Positions 46,106 through 56,458 of a stretch of 64,000 nucleotides of DNA are shown here, one piece after another. The notes under the pieces were generated by a model. The model did no database searches. It was not told the origin of the DNA and saw only the letters and a list, made by a program, of their open reading frames with translations. The stretch is from NCBI RefSeq assembly GCF_963662805.1, contig NZ_OY759856.1, forward strand, positions 124,001 to 188,000, given 5' to 3'. This DNA comes from an uncultured Cohaesibacter sp. Lineage in GTDB: Bacteria > Pseudomonadota > Alphaproteobacteria > Rhizobiales > Cohaesibacteraceae. The translations under genes and the position numbers were made by a program. How positions within the stretch are numbered: position 1 is the first letter of the stretch; each line of letters opens with the position of its first letter.

Positions 46106-46724
46106 CGCTGAAACTCCCGATCAAGATGATGGCCGCAACCTAGGAGCCGAGCATGACACTTTCTTAACAATGGGCAGCACTGACCCGAGAAAGTTGGCAT
46201 GAAGGATGAAACAACAAGAAAGTCCCTGCCAAAATGGAAGAATTACGGAGCTTTCCGAAGGGCATCCGGGCAGTTGACCGCAGGCACTCTGGGCTAGCCA
46301 TCCAGAGAAATCGCGGCGCGTCAGAGCCATAGCTTGTCTGGGCCTTGCACGATGGTTTTTATCAACAGTGACGTGCCTCAGACCGCATCAAATCTATCAG
46401 CTTTCTAAAAATTTTCTAAATCGATACAGAGACGCTATTCGATTCCATAATGATTTTGATCACTTGTGTGGAAAAGGCAATAATGATCGCTAAAATACGT
46501 GCGGCAAATCGACTATCAAACCAAAGTTGAAGCATTCTAATATAAAAGACAAATTCGTCCAAAAACCCCAGATTTCTGCCATTCCCAAGAGCTTCCAGTA
46601 GTTATGCTTAAGACAATTTTATCTAATTAATGGTCTATTACATTTTAACATCACGAAGTTCTGAAGTTCGCCATTTTGACAGCGCTTCAAGAACAAAAAG
46701 AAGCGTTAAAAGGGGCTCGACCAG
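46106..46724. other. AT-rich intergenic region between phoA and chemoreceptor
   Basis: About 620 bases between divergent genes. It is much more AT-rich than its surroundings from about 46330 to 46680. It must hold both promoters. No convincing small gene, repeat, Pho box or structured RNA was seen. Confidence 0.4.
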
Positions 46725-48782
46725 ATGAGCAAACTCAGATCTCTCAGCATCAAAATCATCGCAACCGTCTTCACTCTGGTCGCATTTGCCTTTGTTGCCG
46801 ACACCTTGCTCAATCAGTCCATTTCTCGAAATGTCCACCAAAGCACCGAAGCGCTGAGCAAGCAGATGCGGTCTGTTGTGACCGAGAAAGATAGCCAGAT
46901 CCAGACCTTGCTCACCGGGTTGCTTGATTCGAAAGCTGAGAGCCAGCAGCTCGGCCATGCTCTGGCGTCCCATCAGCTCAAGGCCGTCGGACAACACAAG
47001 GAAGCCTATCTCGATGGCGAGCGCTATGGCATTTCAATGTCGGTCGCATCCCTTGTCCGTGCGTCCATGATGTCCGGGGAAGCCGAAACCGCCCTTGACC
47101 AGATCGACACCCTGCTCGAAAACGACCAGATCGCCACCATCAACATCTGGCGCGAAAGTGGCGAGCTTGCCTTCCGTGACAACAAGACCATCGACGCCGT
47201 CAACACCTTCGTTGAGTCCGATGCGTTCGAAAAGCGCGACGTCGAGGAAGCCCTCACCATTCCGGCCAATCGCCTTGAGATCCTCAAGCAGGCGATGAGC
47301 AAGGACTCCAACCACGAAAGTCTCGAGACAGAGCTCAAGGATGACGATGGCAACACGATCCCGGTGTCCTATTCCTACTTCATCCTGAAAAATGACGAGG
47401 ACTGTCAGAGCTGCCACGACCCGGCGCAGTCCGTGCGCGGCATCCTCGAAGTGGCGGTCCCCAACGCCGAACTGCTTGCCCTGCGCGCCAAGTCCGAAGA
47501 GCAGATCAAAGCACTGACCGAAACCCTCGAAGCCGAGCAGGCAAGCCTGATCGCAAAGAGCGACGCCCAGAAAGCCGAGGTCGAGACCCAGACCCAGAAT
47601 TACAATGCCGCGCTTGATCAGGCCAAGGCAGAGCTTGATAACACACGGGAAACCGCATCCTGGATGGGCCTTGCCTCTAAAGCAGCCTTCTTCCTGCTCA
47701 CCATCGGGCTTCTGATGGCGGCTCTTGGCAAACTGCTGACACGCCCGCTCCAGCATCTGACGTCGATCATGCTCCGCCTCGCTGAGAATGACATGACGGT
47801 CGAGGCAGACGGACTCGATCGGCAGGATGAGATCGGCGCCATGTCCCGTGCGGTCGCCATCTTCAAGGACAATGCCCTTGATCGACAAAAACTCGAGACG
47901 GAAAGCAAGCAGCATATGCAACAGCAGCTTCAGCGGCAGGAAACCATTGATGCGCTGTTCTCCGATTTCCGTTCCAGGATCCAGCACTCGCTCGAGACAG
48001 TCTCGACACGCGCCTCAACCATGCAGGCCTCGGCGGTGGCGCTCAACAACATCTCCTCGGCAACCTCGGAGCAGGCACGCGCAGCCGACGCCGCCTCGAG
48101 CAGTTCCGCCGACAGCGTCCAGACCATGGCAGCCGCCAGTACCGAAATGACGGCCTCGATCGCCGAGATCGGCCAGCAGGTCGTGCGCACAAATGATTTG
48201 GTCTCCGCAGCCACCGAAGAAGCCCAGAACACCGACCAGAAAGTCGCGGGCCTCGCCAATGCCGCCGAACATATCGGCGAAGTCGTCTCGCTCATTCGCG
48301 ACATCGCAGAGCAGACCAACCTCCTCGCCCTCAATGCGACCATCGAAGCCGCACGGGCTGGCGAAGCGGGCAAGGGATTTGCCGTTGTCGCAGCCGAGGT
48401 GAAAAACCTTGCCAACCAGACCAGCAAGGCGACCGAAGACATCGAAACGCGCATTCAGGCCATTCAGGCTTCCAGCACCGATTCCATGGACGCCATCCGC
48501 GCCATCGCCACAAAGATGGGTGAAATCAGCGAATTCACAACGGCCATCAGTGCCGCCGTGCATGAGCAGAATATCTCGACCAGCGAGATTTCGCACAACA
48601 TCCACGAAGCAGCAGATCGCACGCAGGAGATCGTCGGCAACATCTCTGCCGTTGCACAGTCGGCCCAGCAGACCCTCGCGTCCTCCCACGAAGTGGAAAG
48701 CGCCTCCCAGACTGTGGCCGAGGTGGCCGAGGATATGCGCACCGTAATCGATGACTTCCTGAAAAAGGTCGCCGCTGCCTGA
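46725..48782 (+). CDS. Methyl-accepting chemotaxis protein with periplasmic heme c motif
   Basis: A 685-residue chemoreceptor. The first membrane segment is at residues about 8-28 and the periplasmic part at about 30-305. A second segment lies at about 310-335 (AAFFLLTIGLLMAALGKL), then HAMP (about 335-390) and the signalling domain (about 430-680) with the hairpin tip IAEQTNLLALNATIEAARAGE. In the periplasmic part, CQSCHDP puts a CxxCH motif at residues 227-231, which would hold a covalent heme c. The surrounding fold resembles Tll0287-type heme domains. Such receptors can sense redox state, oxygen or NO. There is no C-terminal CheR pentapeptide. AGGGG precedes the start. It stands alone, away from che genes. 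Confidence 0.93.
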   Translation: MSKLRSLSIKIIATVFTLVAFAFVADTLLNQSISRNVHQSTEALSKQMRSVVTEKDSQIQTLLTGLLDSKAESQQLGHALASHQLKAVGQHKEAYLDGERYGISMSVASLVRASMMSGEAETALDQIDTLLENDQIATINIWRESGELAFRDNKTIDAVNTFVESDAFEKRDVEEALTIPANRLEILKQAMSKDSNHESLETELKDDDGNTIPVSYSYFILKNDEDCQSCHDPAQSVRGILEVAVPNAELLALRAKSEEQIKALTETLEAEQASLIAKSDAQKAEVETQTQNYNAALDQAKAELDNTRETASWMGLASKAAFFLLTIGLLMAALGKLLTRPLQHLTSIMLRLAENDMTVEADGLDRQDEIGAMSRAVAIFKDNALDRQKLETESKQHMQQQLQRQETIDALFSDFRSRIQHSLETVSTRASTMQASAVALNNISSATSEQARAADAASSSSADSVQTMAAASTEMTASIAEIGQQVVRTNDLVSAATEEAQNTDQKVAGLANAAEHIGEVVSLIRDIAEQTNLLALNATIEAARAGEAGKGFAVVAAEVKNLANQTSKATEDIETRIQAIQASSTDSMDAIRAIATKMGEISEFTTAISAAVHEQNISTSEISHNIHEAADRTQEIVGNISAVAQSAQQTLASSHEVESASQTVAEVAEDMRTVIDDFLKKVAAA

Positions 48783-48816
48783 TCACAAGAGACAATCAGG
48801 GATCACAGAAAAACAC

Positions 48817-48850
48817 AAGGGCCGCCCCAAAATGAGGAGCGGTCCTTTTT
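48817..48850 (+). terminator. Terminator after the heme c chemoreceptor
   Basis: AAGGGCCGC at 48817-48825 pairs with GCGGTCCTT at 48839-48847 (one G-U pair), followed by TTTT. Confidence 0.8.
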
Positions 48851-48882
48851 CATGTCGTCAGATCTTCACCCGATCGCCGGGC

Positions 48883-49890
48883 TCAGCTCTTGCTGAAGAC
48901 ATATTGCGTATGCTGGTGATAGGTCTCGCCGGGCTTAAGGATCGGCTGGGGGAAATTGGCGTGATGCACAGCGTCAGGCCAGATCTGCGGCTCCATGCAA
49001 AAGGCCGCATTCTTGCCCATGACGAAGCCATCCAGTCCGGGAACATCGGTCTCGATGTGAATGCCATCATAGATCTGCACACCGGGCTCCGTGCTCATCA
49101 CGTCAAGCGAGATCCCTGACTTGGGGCTCGAAAGCGTGGCGAGCCTGCGAAGGCTCCCTGCCCCTTCCAAACAGCACATATTGTTGTCGATAATGCCGGT
49201 AACAGCGATCACATCGCCGATCCGCTTTGGCTGGCGGAAATCAAGCGGATTGCCATCAAGCGAGGCCACCTCGCCCGAAGGAATGCATTCCTCATCGGCG
49301 ACCGTGTAGGAATCCGCGACAACCTGCAGAACATGGTCATGAATGGTCGGCGAACCATCGAGATTGAAATAGCTGTGGTGCGCAAGGTTGCACACCGTCG
49401 TCTTGTCGGTCTGGGCAACGAGTTCGATATCAAGCACGCCCCCGTCCTTGAGACTGTAGGTCTGGGTGATCCTGAGGGTCCCCGGGAAGCCCATGTCGCC
49501 ATCCGGCAGTTCCACCGACAGCTGCACCGCGTCGGACTTGAACCACTCGACGCGCCAGACCTTCTCGCTCATCCCCACCGTGCCGCCGTGCAGGGTGTGC
49601 TTGCCGGCAAAATTGATATCGAGCTGATAGGTCTTGCCGTCAATCTCCAGATGCCCGTCGCGAATGCGGTTGCCGACCCGGCCAACGGTCGCACCAAAAT
49701 AGGGCGAGTCAGTGAAGTAGGGCTCCAGCGTTTCGTAACCGAGCACCAGAGGCTTGTCATGGCCCTCCATCCGCAGATCCTGAATGATCGCCCCATAAGT
49801 CAGAACACACGCCGTCAGTCCTCCACCAGAGATGGTGACGCGTTCAATCGGTGTGCCATCAGGCATTTCGCCAAATCGTTCTTTGGACAT
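48883..49890 (-). CDS. Aldose 1-epimerase (galactose mutarotase family)
   Basis: A 335-residue mutarotase, interconverting alpha and beta anomers of sugars. The substrate-binding motif GRVGNRIRDGHLEIDGKTYQL and LHGGTVGMSEKVW are at residues about 70-115. The catalytic region contains CNLAHHSYFNLDG with its His pair, and the C-terminal FCMEPQIWPDAVHHANFP carries the catalytic Glu. A sugar-importer cluster (xyl) is 12 kb away, so a link is only speculative. It stands between two chemoreceptor genes without operon partners. Confidence 0.92.
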   Translation of the reverse strand: MSKERFGEMPDGTPIERVTISGGGLTACVLTYGAIIQDLRMEGHDKPLVLGYETLEPYFTDSPYFGATVGRVGNRIRDGHLEIDGKTYQLDINFAGKHTLHGGTVGMSEKVWRVEWFKSDAVQLSVELPDGDMGFPGTLRITQTYSLKDGGVLDIELVAQTDKTTVCNLAHHSYFNLDGSPTIHDHVLQVVADSYTVADEECIPSGEVASLDGNPLDFRQPKRIGDVIAVTGIIDNNMCCLEGAGSLRRLATLSSPKSGISLDVMSTEPGVQIYDGIHIETDVPGLDGFVMGKNAAFCMEPQIWPDAVHHANFPQPILKPGETYHQHTQYVFSKS

Positions 49891-50017
49891 GGTCTTTTCC
49901 TTCCGAGATGAAGTCCTGAGCAGTTACAGGATCGTATCAGATCCTTAGCTGAAGCGTATGAGAGAAAACACACAGAGTTCACAGCAAGCAGGACATTTCT
50001 CCTGCCGGACGCCAAAT

Positions 50018-50053
50018 GAAAAAAGGTGAGCGGCCAACCGGCAACTCACCTCT
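50018..50053 (-). terminator. Terminator after the second chemoreceptor
   Basis: AGGTGAG at 50024-50030 pairs with CTCACCT at 50045-50051. The A run at 50019-50024 gives a U tract on the minus strand, right after the gene ending at 50077. Confidence 0.82.
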
Positions 50054-50076
50054 TTGATCGTGATTTCGTGAGCCAA

Positions 50077-52509
50077 TCAGGCGGCAGAGACATCTCTCAG
50101 GAAGGTCGAGATTTCCTGCTGCAGCTGCTGGGTCTTCTGCCCAAGGCTGACCGATGCGTCAAGCACCTGTGTCGAAGACGACCGGGTCAGCTCGACGGCC
50201 TCGGACAGGGCTGACATGTTGGTCTGCACCGACAGGGTGCCATCAGCCGCCGTTTGAACGTTGCCCGAAATCTCGCCCGTCGCCATATTCTGCTGGCTGA
50301 CCGCAGTCGAGATCGCGGCCGTGTAGGCATCGGCCTCTTCCATGGTCTGAACAATCGCGGCAATCGCCGACACAGCCTCGTCAGTAGATCCCTGAATAGC
50401 CGAGATCTGGCTGCCGATTTCCTCGGTCGCTTTCGAGGTCTGGTTAGCAAGATTCTTGACCTCGGCAGCAACCACGGCAAAGCCCTTGCCTGCATCCCCG
50501 GCACGAGCCGCTTCGATGGTCGCGTTCAGCGCGAGAAGGTTGGTCTGCTCGGCAATGTCCTGAATGAGGTTGACGACCTGACCGATCTTGTTTGCGGCAT
50601 CAGCCAGTGCGGTGACCTTCGCGTTGGTCTCTTCGCTCGAAGAGCGGGCATTGCGCACGATGGTTTCGGTCCGCTGGACCTGTTCGCCGATCTCGTGAAT
50701 GGACGAGGCAAGTTCTTCTGCCGCACCGGACACATTCTGCACACTCTCAAGAGCACCCTGACTTGCAACGGCCGTATTCTGCGCCTGATCGGCACTGCGG
50801 TTGGCGATGTCTGTGAGGGACGTTGCCGTGCCTTCCATGGTGTTGGCGGTATCGCTGACACCGGACAGCAGGGTTTCCATCCGCTCTTCGAACGAGGCAA
50901 TCATAGCCTCGATGCGGCTCTGGCGTTCGCGCTGCTTGGCTTCTTCCGCCTTGGTCGTCGCTTCGAGACGAACCCTCTCGCGAGCATTGTCACGGAAGAC
51001 CTGAACCGCGCGGCTCATGTTGCCAATCTCGTCCTGACGTTTGGCGCCGTTGATGTCGACATCAAGGTTGCCGCTGGCAAGCGTTGTCATCACGTCTGTC
51101 AACCCGCGGATCGGCCGGGTAACAGCAAGCGTGATCACCACTGCGAACAGGGCACCGATCAGCAGGGCAATAAGCACGGCCCCGGCAATCGAGAACATCA
51201 TCGTGTCAGACGCCCGCTTGGCAACATGGGATTGTTCCTGCACCAGTTCGTTGATGATGGTCTGAACCGTGCCGGACAGAGCGATCAGCTGCGCACGCTG
51301 CGCCTTGGCTTTCTCGGCACCGTCCGCCATTTCGAAGAATTCGGTTTCATATTTATCGACTTCGGCGATGATGCCATCGGCGATTTCCTTGACATCCGGA
51401 TAGGAGGAGGCGCTCGTCTGCAACACCTTGCCGGAAGTGCGGAAGCTGTCGATCTTCATCTGGATGTCAAATGTGGTCAGACCACTGTCCCCCGAGATGA
51501 ATTCGAGGGTCGAAGCCTTGGTGTCGAGCGCTCCGGTGTAGACCCGAGCCGAGTTCGCAGCCACCAGATTGACGTCGTTGAGCTTGTCTGTCTCGCTCTG
51601 AGCCACGGTGCGCGTATCATCCAGAACGCTGTAGACAGTGCGGCGAATGGAGTTCGAAAGTGACGCCAGACCGGCAGCGGCCTGATTGACGCTGTTGCGT
51701 TCATCAATCGCCTCCTGCGTGTCCTTGTCGACATTCTCGGCAATGGAATTGAGGAGTTCGCGCAGGCGAACGGCCCGGTCGACCAACATCTGGATAAGGG
51801 TTGGATCGACGCCTTCGATTTCAACCTCAGTGGCTTGCTGTGCCTTCTTCTCCAGCACTTCGGCCTTTACTGCGATGCCCTTCCACTCATACTTGTCGCG
51901 CACATTCACGATCTTGCCCAAACTGCGCTCCAGCGTGATGGCTTCGTCCTTGACTTCGGTAATCACGCGGACAACCCCTTCAGCAAGAACGTTGTCGTTC
52001 GTTGCCTTCTTCGCAACCTGCTGAGCTTCCCGCTTCATATTCTCAAGCTGGGTGGTGATCGTCTCAGTACCGGTCACCAGTTCGGCAACGCTGGTCAGAA
52101 GATGCTGGAAGCGCGTCTTCTGTTCGTCCGTCAGGGTGGACAGGGCCGAGAATTCCGACTGAAGCTCACCAACCGACTGACGGGCGCGCTCAAGTTTCGC
52201 AACCGCTTCGGGCTGCGCTCCGAGCGAAACAGACAGTTGCTGCAATTTGCTGTCGAGCGAAGAAATCCCGGCAAGAACGAGCTGAGCGTTGTCGCCAGAG
52301 CTGTGCGCGAGATAGGATTCGCGCTTGCTCGAAACGTCCTGCAACACGTCCAGAACACCAATGGATGCTTCGTTGATCTGGGATTGCTTCTTGGAATTGA
52401 CGATTGCCAGGATACCAACAAGCCCGACAAGGGCAACCAGCACCATCATTACGGCAAATCCGCCGCCAACCTTGATTGAGAATTTCAGGTCGATTAATCG
52501 CTTCAACAT
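50077..52509 (-). CDS. Methyl-accepting chemotaxis protein, large helical sensor
   Basis: A chemoreceptor of about 810 residues. The N-terminal membrane segment (GGGFAVMMVLVALVGLVGIL) is followed by an unusually long periplasmic region of about 360 residues, mostly predicted helix. A second segment (MMFSIAGAVLIALLIGALFAVVI) leads to HAMP and the signalling domain with IAEQTNLLALNATIEAARAGD. The long helical sensor resembles helical-bimodular (HBM) ligand domains, which bind organic acids. The ligand is unknown. Start 52509 (MLKRLIDLKFSIKVG) fits best; a longer frame from 52563 has no ribosome site. The last residues FLRDVSAA resemble those of the other receptor (FLKKVAAA). Confidence 0.93.
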   Translation of the reverse strand: MLKRLIDLKFSIKVGGGFAVMMVLVALVGLVGILAIVNSKKQSQINEASIGVLDVLQDVSSKRESYLAHSSGDNAQLVLAGISSLDSKLQQLSVSLGAQPEAVAKLERARQSVGELQSEFSALSTLTDEQKTRFQHLLTSVAELVTGTETITTQLENMKREAQQVAKKATNDNVLAEGVVRVITEVKDEAITLERSLGKIVNVRDKYEWKGIAVKAEVLEKKAQQATEVEIEGVDPTLIQMLVDRAVRLRELLNSIAENVDKDTQEAIDERNSVNQAAAGLASLSNSIRRTVYSVLDDTRTVAQSETDKLNDVNLVAANSARVYTGALDTKASTLEFISGDSGLTTFDIQMKIDSFRTSGKVLQTSASSYPDVKEIADGIIAEVDKYETEFFEMADGAEKAKAQRAQLIALSGTVQTIINELVQEQSHVAKRASDTMMFSIAGAVLIALLIGALFAVVITLAVTRPIRGLTDVMTTLASGNLDVDINGAKRQDEIGNMSRAVQVFRDNARERVRLEATTKAEEAKQRERQSRIEAMIASFEERMETLLSGVSDTANTMEGTATSLTDIANRSADQAQNTAVASQGALESVQNVSGAAEELASSIHEIGEQVQRTETIVRNARSSSEETNAKVTALADAANKIGQVVNLIQDIAEQTNLLALNATIEAARAGDAGKGFAVVAAEVKNLANQTSKATEEIGSQISAIQGSTDEAVSAIAAIVQTMEEADAYTAAISTAVSQQNMATGEISGNVQTAADGTLSVQTNMSALSEAVELTRSSSTQVLDASVSLGQKTQQLQQEISTFLRDVSAA

Positions 52510-52688
52510 ATCGGGGCCACTCCAAATGTGTGTCCCTGAACATTGCTGCGTCAGGTTGAACAAAGCGTAAAGGAAACCCGGAATCCCCTGTAGAAATGGT
52601 CATTCAAAATTAAAAAAACACAATTATTTTCAACAACTCAAGATAACGTAGGTAGTTTCGCCAATGAGCATGTAATCGCTTTCCCGTA

Positions 52689-55600
52689 CTATTTCGAATC
52701 AGATCCGTTAACGGCTCTGAGATCCATCAGCTTCTGCACAGATACATAATCCACCTTACCGGTGCCAAGAACGGGGACGTCCTGAATGACGATTTCGGTC
52801 GGGATCATGAAATCCATCGCACCTTTCTTGCGCACGAAAGCAGCAAACTCTGTGCGGTCGGCATCGGGATTGTCGGTCATCATGACGATGCGCTCACCCC
52901 GCTTCGGATCGGGCAGGATCGCGGTCGCCGTGATGGAGCCGGGCCAGAGTTCATCGGCCAGTTGCTCGATCGCAGCAAGGGACACTTTCTCCCCGGCAAT
53001 TTCGGCAAACCGCTTCGCTCTGCCGATGATAGTGATATAACCATCCTCGTCGATGGTCACGATATCGCCGGTGTCATGCCAGCCATCCTCGGGCGGCTCC
53101 AGCACACCGGGGTTCTCGACACGCAGATAGCCAGCCATGACATTGGCCCCACGCACCTGAAGCCGCCCGCCTTCCAAAACACCGGGCACTGGTTCCAGTC
53201 GGGTTTCGATCCCCGGCAGCACCTTGCCCACCGAGCCGACCTTGCTGAACATCGGCGTGTTGAGCGAGATAACCGGAGCACATTCGGTCACCCCATAACC
53301 CTCCATGATCCTGAGGCCGAAGCGGTTGACGAAGGTCTCGCGCGTTGACGCCTTGACCGGCTCCGCCCCGGCGACACAATAGCGGATCGAGCGGAAATCG
53401 AACGGATGGGCCGTCCGGGCATAGCCATTCAAAAAGGTGTCCGTGCCAAACAGGATGGTCGCATTGGAGCCGTAGATCAACTCGGGAATGACGCGATAAT
53501 GCAGCGGCGAGGGATAGAAATAGATCGGCATGCCACGCACCAGCGGCAAAATCGTTGCAGCCGTCAGCCCGAAGCAGTGGAACATCGGCAACAGGTTGAA
53601 AACCCGGTCATTAAGCGTCAGATCGATGCTTGCACCAGCCTGCGCCGCATTAGCCAGCAGATTGCGATGGGTCAGCACCACCCCTTTGGGCACCCCTTCC
53701 GACCCAGACGTGAAAAGCACCACCGCCGGATCATCAGCACCTTTTTCAACGACCGGCTTCTTGCGCCGCCACATACCCGCAAGCTTGTCAGCAAGTGTGA
53801 GGCTTGATCGGATATCCTCGACATAGACGATGCGAACGACACTCTCGAGGGCTTCGATGGCCTCCTCAAGCTTGGCCTGCTCAACAAAGGCGCGTGACGT
53901 CAGGACGACATTGAGCTGAGCGGTCTTGCAAGCCGCCAGAAGGCTGCTGATCCCACTGGTGAAATTGAGAAGCGCGGGAACCTTACCTGCAGACATCATG
54001 GCAAGGATCATAACAATCGTGCCATTCGCCGTGGGCATCATCACCCCGACGCGTTCCTCCGATGCAAAGTCACCAGAGAACCGCGCACCGAGCACTCGCA
54101 CCCCCGTCAGCAACTTGCCATAGTTGAGGCGTCCGGCGAACGGATCCTCCACCGCAACCCGCCGCATGCCGAGACTGCGCCCCACCTTGATCACCTTGGC
54201 CAGCACCGTCCGGTCAACGTTGGTGGTGCGATAGACCAGCTCCGCCATCATGTGCTGCAGCTCGGCCCCTGCAGCCATGCGGCGCTTGCGGCCCTTCAGA
54301 TCCTCGCGAATGGCAAGGGTCTGCGGCTCGAGAATGGTGACCCGGACCTTGGGAAACAGCTTGCGCCGTACCTGACCGGCATCCATGCGCGATGAAAAGC
54401 TTCGCTCAAGCCCGTCAATGCGGATCGGCACCACCTTCGCCCCGGTCATGTCAGCCGCCATCGCTGCAACGTCATAGACCTTCATCAACCCGCCGGTGTC
54501 CGTGACCCGTCCTTCGGGAAACAGGACAATGGGGCGGCCACTCTGGATCGCATTGATCAAGGATTGAACGGCAACCGGCTGCGATGGTTCGAGCACAAGA
54601 TATTTGCAAAAGCGCAGGAAGGGATGCACCCACCAGGTCTTGGCGGTCTTGCCATCAATCGCAAACACCGGCTCGGCCTCAGCGATGGCCATAGCGAGCG
54701 GACCATCAAGGAAGCTCACATGATTGAAGGCCAGAATGGGGGCCTTGCCAGCTTTCTCGAGATTTTCCCTGCCCTCGACCTCAAGCCGCGAGAAGGTGCG
54801 GAACAGGATGCTGACCAGATCCCACATGGGATTGGTCGGCAAATAGCGCATCATCAGCCAGGCGGCCAGCACGTTGGCAACCCCGAGAGCAAAGAGGATC
54901 TGCTCGATGCTTACCCCTTGTGACTGAACCAGAGCCAAGGTGGCACCAGAGGCAAAGATGAAGGCGGAGTTAAGCACGTTCACCGCCGCGATGACACGCG
55001 CCCGACGATCCCGACGCGCCCAAGTCTGAACTGCCGTGAAAGATGGCACCACCATCAGGGCACCGGCAATCGCGAGCCCTGCCAGATCCAGCCCCACCCG
55101 GATCGCCACCACGTGGGAGAAGAAGTCCGCGACACCGCTCGCCTTGAGCGGCTCGGAAATGTTGGCAAGGTTCCAGGCCAGTTGCAGCGAGAAGAAAGCA
55201 ACAATGGCCGCCCCGATCGGGGCAGGCAGCAACACGACACGGCCTGCGCAGAGCCAGGCGGCAATGGCAGAGCCGATGGCAACCGAGACGGCAAAGACCA
55301 TCGAATAGATGGTCACGATCTGCGCGCTGCCTCCCATGATCTGGGTAACAAAGGTCGGCACCAAAGCCGTCAGAACCGCCCCCAGCAACCAGAACCAAGA
55401 CACGATCATGCTGGCCCGCCAAAGACGCTTTTCCGCCTTCAGCTCACCGAGCAGAGCCCATGTCGACCCGAAAATGTTGTGATTGATGGTGAGCTTGGGG
55501 TCGGCTGATCCGGTGTTGGGGATCGCCCGGCTGATCGTCCAACAGCCAACGGCGAGCGCCAGCATCATCGGACCGAAAACAATCGGATCAACGCCCTTGT

Positions 55601-56090
55601 TGGCCACGAGCCCGGCAGCGACCGTCCCCGTCAGGATGGCAACGAAGGTGGCTCCCTCCACCCAACCATTGGCGGCAGGCAACTCGCGCCGGGGCAGATG
55701 ATCGGGCAGGATGCCATATTTGATCGGGCCGAACAGTGCCGAGACCACACCGAACAGGAACAGCGCCACCATGCACACCGTAATCGAGGCAAGAGAGATG
55801 CCCAGAATGGCAATCACAGCTGCACCGATCTCGGCCAGCTTGAGCTTCTCGGCCATCCGTCCCTTGTCAAACTTGTCCGCCAGCTCGCCACCGAGCGCCG
55901 AGAGAAACAGGAACGGCACCATGAAGACGGCACCGGACAACGAGACCAACGAGGCCCCCTGCTGTTCAGGCAAGGCCGCAAGAATGAGAAAAATCAGCGA
56001 ATAGCGCAGAAAATTGTCGTTGAAGGCAGAAAAATACTGCGTCCAGAACAAAGGCGCAAAGCGCTTGGAGATCATCATGTGACGACGCAT
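52689..56090 (-). CDS. Fused MFS transporter / PlsC acyltransferase / acyl-ACP synthetase (LplT-Aas type)
   Basis: About 1133 residues in three parts. Residues about 1-410 are a 12-helix MFS transporter of the LplT kind (WTQYFSAFNDNFLRYSLIF). Residues about 440-620 are a PlsC acyltransferase with FNHVSFLD as the HX4D box and FPEGRVTDTG. Residues about 640-1130 are an AMP-binding synthetase with LFTSGSEGVPKGVVLTH and GYGVTECAPVISLN. In E. coli, LplT brings lysophospholipids in and Aas re-acylates them; here all steps are in one protein. This fusion is known in alphaproteobacteria. ATG 56090 is chosen; the upstream frame from 56177 and the ATGs at 56078 and 56075 are alternatives. No operon partners. 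Confidence 0.92.
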   Translation of the reverse strand: MRRHMMISKRFAPLFWTQYFSAFNDNFLRYSLIFLILAALPEQQGASLVSLSGAVFMVPFLFLSALGGELADKFDKGRMAEKLKLAEIGAAVIAILGISLASITVCMVALFLFGVVSALFGPIKYGILPDHLPRRELPAANGWVEGATFVAILTGTVAAGLVANKGVDPIVFGPMMLALAVGCWTISRAIPNTGSADPKLTINHNIFGSTWALLGELKAEKRLWRASMIVSWFWLLGAVLTALVPTFVTQIMGGSAQIVTIYSMVFAVSVAIGSAIAAWLCAGRVVLLPAPIGAAIVAFFSLQLAWNLANISEPLKASGVADFFSHVVAIRVGLDLAGLAIAGALMVVPSFTAVQTWARRDRRARVIAAVNVLNSAFIFASGATLALVQSQGVSIEQILFALGVANVLAAWLMMRYLPTNPMWDLVSILFRTFSRLEVEGRENLEKAGKAPILAFNHVSFLDGPLAMAIAEAEPVFAIDGKTAKTWWVHPFLRFCKYLVLEPSQPVAVQSLINAIQSGRPIVLFPEGRVTDTGGLMKVYDVAAMAADMTGAKVVPIRIDGLERSFSSRMDAGQVRRKLFPKVRVTILEPQTLAIREDLKGRKRRMAAGAELQHMMAELVYRTTNVDRTVLAKVIKVGRSLGMRRVAVEDPFAGRLNYGKLLTGVRVLGARFSGDFASEERVGVMMPTANGTIVMILAMMSAGKVPALLNFTSGISSLLAACKTAQLNVVLTSRAFVEQAKLEEAIEALESVVRIVYVEDIRSSLTLADKLAGMWRRKKPVVEKGADDPAVVLFTSGSEGVPKGVVLTHRNLLANAAQAGASIDLTLNDRVFNLLPMFHCFGLTAATILPLVRGMPIYFYPSPLHYRVIPELIYGSNATILFGTDTFLNGYARTAHPFDFRSIRYCVAGAEPVKASTRETFVNRFGLRIMEGYGVTECAPVISLNTPMFSKVGSVGKVLPGIETRLEPVPGVLEGGRLQVRGANVMAGYLRVENPGVLEPPEDGWHDTGDIVTIDEDGYITIIGRAKRFAEIAGEKVSLAAIEQLADELWPGSITATAILPDPKRGERIVMMTDNPDADRTEFAAFVRKKGAMDFMIPTEIVIQDVPVLGTGKVDYVSVQKLMDLRAVNGSDSK

Positions 56091-56458
56091 GGGACCGTTC
56101 TTTCTCTGGTCTTCTGATCCTGCTATACGCAAAGAGACCACCTTGAGCGGCCCGACGCGAGCCGCAGCATAAAGCAAACACCGGTTGACCGAAACTGACC
56201 CTGCTCAAATCAGCCGATTTTGCGTCCCAACATTGCCCATTAATAGTGGACGAGCGGGATCGGAAAAGGGATGCCACAGCTTTACGGCCTTTTCGGGCAC
56301 AAGTCGCCGATACATTTCATTACAAATTTGTTGCAAGGCCAGACTGGTTTTTTGAGCTCGAAATGACCAGATAACAGCTAAAGACAGGTCCGACAGGCCA
56401 AGCACAGCTTCGCCCTGTATCGTCCTGACACAATGCGACATGACCTTCGATATTTGTT
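56091..56458. other. Intergenic region upstream of the candidate small RNA
   Basis: About 370 bases between the LplT-Aas gene and the small RNA. It holds the promoter of the former. CTGACA at 56425-56430 and GATATT at 56449-56454, 18 bases apart, could be the promoter of the small RNA. Nothing else is evident. Confidence 0.4.

Noticed and set aside
44543..46111. A 522-codon open frame on the plus strand
   Set aside because: It is antisense to phoA, which has a signal peptide and full active site.
46106..46724. Pho box or small gene in the AT-rich region next to phoA
   Set aside because: No CTGTCAT-type direct repeat and no frame with a ribosome site were found.
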